This document shows, piece by piece, positions 6,468 to 8,231 of a stretch of DNA of 8,231 nucleotides; within the stretch, counting starts at the first letter, position 1; each line of letters begins with the position of its first letter. Origin of the DNA: Methanosuratincolales archaeon (GTDB lineage Archaea > Thermoproteota > Methanomethylicia > Methanomethylicales > Methanomethylicaceae); assembly GCA_937930465.1 (NCBI GenBank), contig CALGKV010000058.1, positions 1 through 8,231 on the forward strand. The letters are read 5' to 3'. The notes below the pieces were generated by a model, which saw only the letters and a list, made by a program, of their open reading frames with translations, was not told the origin of the DNA and ran no database searches. A program made the translations under genes and the position numbers.

Positions 6468-7730
6468 CTATCCCTTTCTTGTCATCATTTCTTCCATAGT
6501 GCCGCCGCAGGCACGCTGGAGATCCCATCCCTCCTCGACCGTGAAGCGCCGTATGTACTTGAACTCCCTTCCGTAGTAGCTCGTTGATGGTGAAGATGAC
6601 ATCAGATCACCAGGGTAGAATGTCTCAAGCCATGAAGTGACAAATGGATTGAATATGCCGAGTATGCCCTCCTTGCCATCCTCCTCAATCACGTCATATG
6701 TCTTGGGATCCAAGAGGAAAACGTGAGAGAGCGGGTGGGGCACTTTGTTTAAGGATCCATGTCGGTCAATAAGCGCTGTAAGAGTTTCTGTCATCCCTAA
6801 GACGTCCATAAAGGGCGCGGGGATCTCTGCCCCTGATTGATCCTTCGCCAAGAAATATTTCCTCGATAGCGACACGATATCTTCATAAGGTGGCAGAGTG
6901 TACCCCTTGGATCCTCCCCCGGTGACGACGACGCCTCCCTTACCGAGTTCGATCGGCGGAGTTCCGGTTACAAGCTTGTAAACTATCCGCTTGAGTATAT
7001 TCATCTTCTCAAAGTTCTGGGACAGCAAGTAGATCCCCGCAGGGGCAGTGAAAAGGAGCTTGGGCTCGGCCTTGCTCTTCATGAACTTCAGAATCCGCTC
7101 CTTGTTTGGCACCAACTTCTGCCACTGTGACCCAGAAGACTCGCCCTGCTTCAAATCCATGCCGTATAGAAGCTCAATATTCTTGTACTCCAGAGTGAGG
7201 TGCACGAATGCCACAAAGCTCAGCTTGTGCCTCAGCTCAGGGGCAGCCAGGAAGAGGGCAATGCCCTTCCCCTCCTCCAACTTTCCGCCATAAACATGCT
7301 CGAAGAGGTATGTATTAGCTTTGATCATTACGGCAAGGTCTAGCGGGCTGCGGTAGATCTTGACTGGATCCTTCCCGGTCGTTCCACTCGATGTGAAATA
7401 CTCTCCGCCCTGTTCAACATCCTCTATGAGAAACTGCCTGTGTCCTTCACCTCGCAGCATGTCAGAGGGGATAGCCAGCTTAGCCAAATCCGGAAAATCT
7501 GCATTCTTCGGGTCAATGTCCAGCCTCTCGAATAGCTGCGAGTAGTAGCTGCTATGCCTCTTGAAAAAATCAAGGGATTCCTTTAGAAGTTCCCTTCTCA
7601 AGGAGTTTAAGAAGTCAGGAGACTTCCTGAAAAGACCCGTGTCCCCGATAAGTCTCCATACTTTTTCAGCGTAAGGATCCTTGAGCAGGCGGCTCTCGGA
7701 GGCCCTCTTGAATATCTCTGATGAGCTCAT
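6468..7730 (-). CDS. LuxE-like acyl-protein synthetase (adenylate-forming)
   Basis: A 420-aa enzyme of the LuxE / acyl-protein synthetase family (related to PaaK ligases), longer than Vibrio LuxE (about 370-380). Family chemistry: ATP activates a carboxylic acid to acyl-AMP, which is moved to a cysteine near the C-terminus and handed to LuxC. Visible motifs are the phosphate-binding loop TSSGTTGK (113-120), a glycine-rich VTGGGSKG (about 268-276), the GMTE adenylation motif (312-315) and PGDL (about 373-376). A cysteine near the end (Cys408 in RACGG, 13 residues from the end) is placed like the acyl-accepting cysteine of LuxE; that match is my inference. The ATG at 7730 is chosen because AGGTG lies 6 nt before it; a GTG at 7739 would add three residues. 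It is the first gene of the LuxE-LuxC-SDR operon. Confidence 0.88.
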   Translation of the reverse strand: MSSSEIFKRASESRLLKDPYAEKVWRLIGDTGLFRKSPDFLNSLRRELLKESLDFFKRHSSYYSQLFERLDIDPKNADFPDLAKLAIPSDMLRGEGHRQFLIEDVEQGGEYFTSSGTTGKDPVKIYRSPLDLAVMIKANTYLFEHVYGGKLEEGKGIALFLAAPELRHKLSFVAFVHLTLEYKNIELLYGMDLKQGESSGSQWQKLVPNKERILKFMKSKAEPKLLFTAPAGIYLLSQNFEKMNILKRIVYKLVTGTPPIELGKGGVVVTGGGSKGYTLPPYEDIVSLSRKYFLAKDQSGAEIPAPFMDVLGMTETLTALIDRHGSLNKVPHPLSHVFLLDPKTYDVIEEDGKEGILGIFNPFVTSWLETFYPGDLMSSSPSTSYYGREFKYIRRFTVEEGWDLQRACGGTMEEMMTRKG

Positions 7731-7766
7731 TCGTTGCACCTGACTTGTAAAGGGATATGATTAAGG

Positions 7767-7778
7767 GGTTTAAAAAAG
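7767..7778 (-). promoter_or_regulatory. Candidate box A (TATA) for the LuxE-LuxC-SDR operon
   Basis: CTTTTTTAAACC on the minus strand lies about 37-48 nt before the ATG at 7730. Transcription beginning about 25 nt downstream (near 7746) leaves a leader of about 15 nt that includes the AGGTG ribosome site. It is the only such element found ahead of the three genes, whose internal gaps are 5 and 10 bp. Confidence 0.5.
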
Positions 7779-7818
7779 TAAGCCTAGCATACAAGGTTGC
7801 CAGAGATCTGCGGATTTG

Positions 7819-7834
7819 AAAAATGACAAAAAAA
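7819..7834 (-). terminator. Candidate T-tract terminator after the thioredoxin-like pair
   Basis: On the minus strand a run of seven T and then a run of five T (TTTTTTTGTCATTTTT) lies 15-31 bp past the stop at 7850. Archaeal transcription commonly ends at such U-tracts without a hairpin, and no stem is evident here. It separates the small redox genes from the LuxE promoter region. Confidence 0.5.
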
Positions 7835-7849
7835 TGTGTTGGAACGCGT

Positions 7850-8113
7850 TTAAAGGACGCCGGCTTCCCTGATCGCGTTTTTAAGGGTGTTCTTTGTGGG
7901 GCAAACGCCGATTATTCGGATGTCCCTGTCAATAACGATGGCAGGACTGACCTTAAGACCGTATTCCTTGGCTTTCTCTGTTAGCCCCTTGTGGACCTCA
8001 ACATCGATCTTGTCGCCGTACTCCCCCTTGATCTCTTCAATCAGTTTGAGGACAAGCCTGCCCCCTGAGCACGGCGGCTGGGATGCAAATACCTCGATTT
8101 TCAGCGCCATCAC
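7850..8113 (-). CDS. Thioredoxin-fold small protein, downstream copy of a tandem pair
   Basis: An 87-aa protein with a thioredoxin-like layout: first strand LKIEVFAS, active-site loop PPCSGG (Cys15), helix RLVLKLIEEIK, second strand IDVEVHKG, then VSPAIVID with the cis-proline at 57 and a closing strand and helix. The loop is CSGG rather than CxxC, so the resolving cysteine is absent at its usual place; a second cysteine (Cys71) stands in GVCPTKNTL. This resembles small archaeal redox proteins of the MTH895 type, but disulfide chemistry would have to use Cys15 with Cys71 or a partner, if any. The upstream paralogue's TAG overlaps this gene's GTG at 8113 by one base; an ATG at 8110 is an equally likely start, with GGGGGTG just upstream. 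Confidence 0.85.
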   Translation of the reverse strand: MMALKIEVFASQPPCSGGRLVLKLIEEIKGEYGDKIDVEVHKGLTEKAKEYGLKVSPAIVIDRDIRIIGVCPTKNTLKNAIREAGVL

Positions 8114-8231
8114 TACACCCCCAGCTCCTTCAACGAAGCTATCAGCGTTTCCATATCAGGGCATACCCCCATAAGCATGATGCGCCCTCCTTCGAAGACC
8201 ACTGCAGGGACGACCGTCAGCCCATATTCAT
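8113..8231 (-). CDS. Thioredoxin-fold small protein, C-terminal part (upstream tandem copy)
   Basis: Partial gene cut by the right edge; the visible 38 codons run from 8229 down to a TAG at 8113-8115. The segment begins EYGLTVVPAVVF, with the cis-proline after VV, and contains MGVCPDMETLIASLKELGV. It lines up along its whole length with the C-terminal half of the neighbouring 87-aa protein (EYGLKVSPAIVI and GVCPTKNTL), so the two are tandem paralogues. The active-site loop lies outside the window, so whether this copy has an intact CxxC cannot be seen. Joined end to end with the next gene, they must share one transcript. Confidence 0.85.
   Translation of the reverse strand, partial: EYGLTVVPAVVFEGGRIMLMGVCPDMETLIASLKELGV

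Noticed and set aside
5015..7739. Bioluminescence (lux) operon
   Set aside because: Only luxC and luxE relatives are present; no luciferase subunits, no luxD thioesterase, and an SDR follows instead.
1..8231. CRISPR arrays, insertion sequences, tRNAs
   Set aside because: No spaced direct repeats, terminal inverted repeats, transposase motifs or tRNA T-loop signatures were seen on either strand.

Overview
The window is most likely from an archaeon, probably of the TACK/Thermoproteota or a related lineage. This rests on a Dpo4-type DNA polymerase with a C-terminal PCNA-binding motif, AT-rich box A (TATA) elements about 25-35 nt upstream of several starts with short or no leader, T-tract ends, Shine-Dalgarno sites inside operons, and an archaeal-type ferredoxin:thioredoxin reductase fused to a rubredoxin domain. 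No rRNA, tRNA, mobile element or CRISPR array is visible. I cannot name the species.

Left part, + strand (1-3066): the 3' end of a glycine-cleavage T protein (gcvT); an unrecognised 139-aa archaeal protein with a SecB-like strand/helix pattern; a Y-family DNA polymerase IV (dinB/dpo4); a DUF169 protein behind its own box A; and a 50-aa small protein with its own box A and a very strong ribosome-binding site. The small gene stops only 4 bp from the stop of the first minus-strand gene.

Middle, - strand (3071-3921): a glutaredoxin-like protein and a ferredoxin:thioredoxin reductase catalytic chain carrying a rubredoxin-type domain. They overlap by 4 bp (TTGA) and look translationally coupled, forming a compact thiol-redox unit in which ferredoxin/rubredoxin electrons could reduce the glutaredoxin disulfide.

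Right part, - strand (3999-7739): a three-gene operon in the order LuxE-like acyl-protein synthetase, LuxC-like acyl-CoA/acyl-protein reductase, extended short-chain dehydrogenase, with gaps of 10 and 5 bp. By family chemistry, LuxE would activate a carboxylic acid with ATP and carry it as a thioester, LuxC would reduce it to an aldehyde with NADPH, and the SDR would act on the product or a partner. No luxAB or luxD is present, so bioluminescence is not implied. In an archaeon with isoprenoid lipids the acid substrate is an open question; this is the most interesting unit here.

Right edge, - strand (7850-8231): two tandem thioredoxin-fold small proteins, the upstream one cut by the window edge. 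The complete copy lacks the second cysteine of CxxC, and both copies carry a second cysteine in a shared GVCP motif. Thiol-redox genes thus flank the LuxE-LuxC-SDR operon on both sides.
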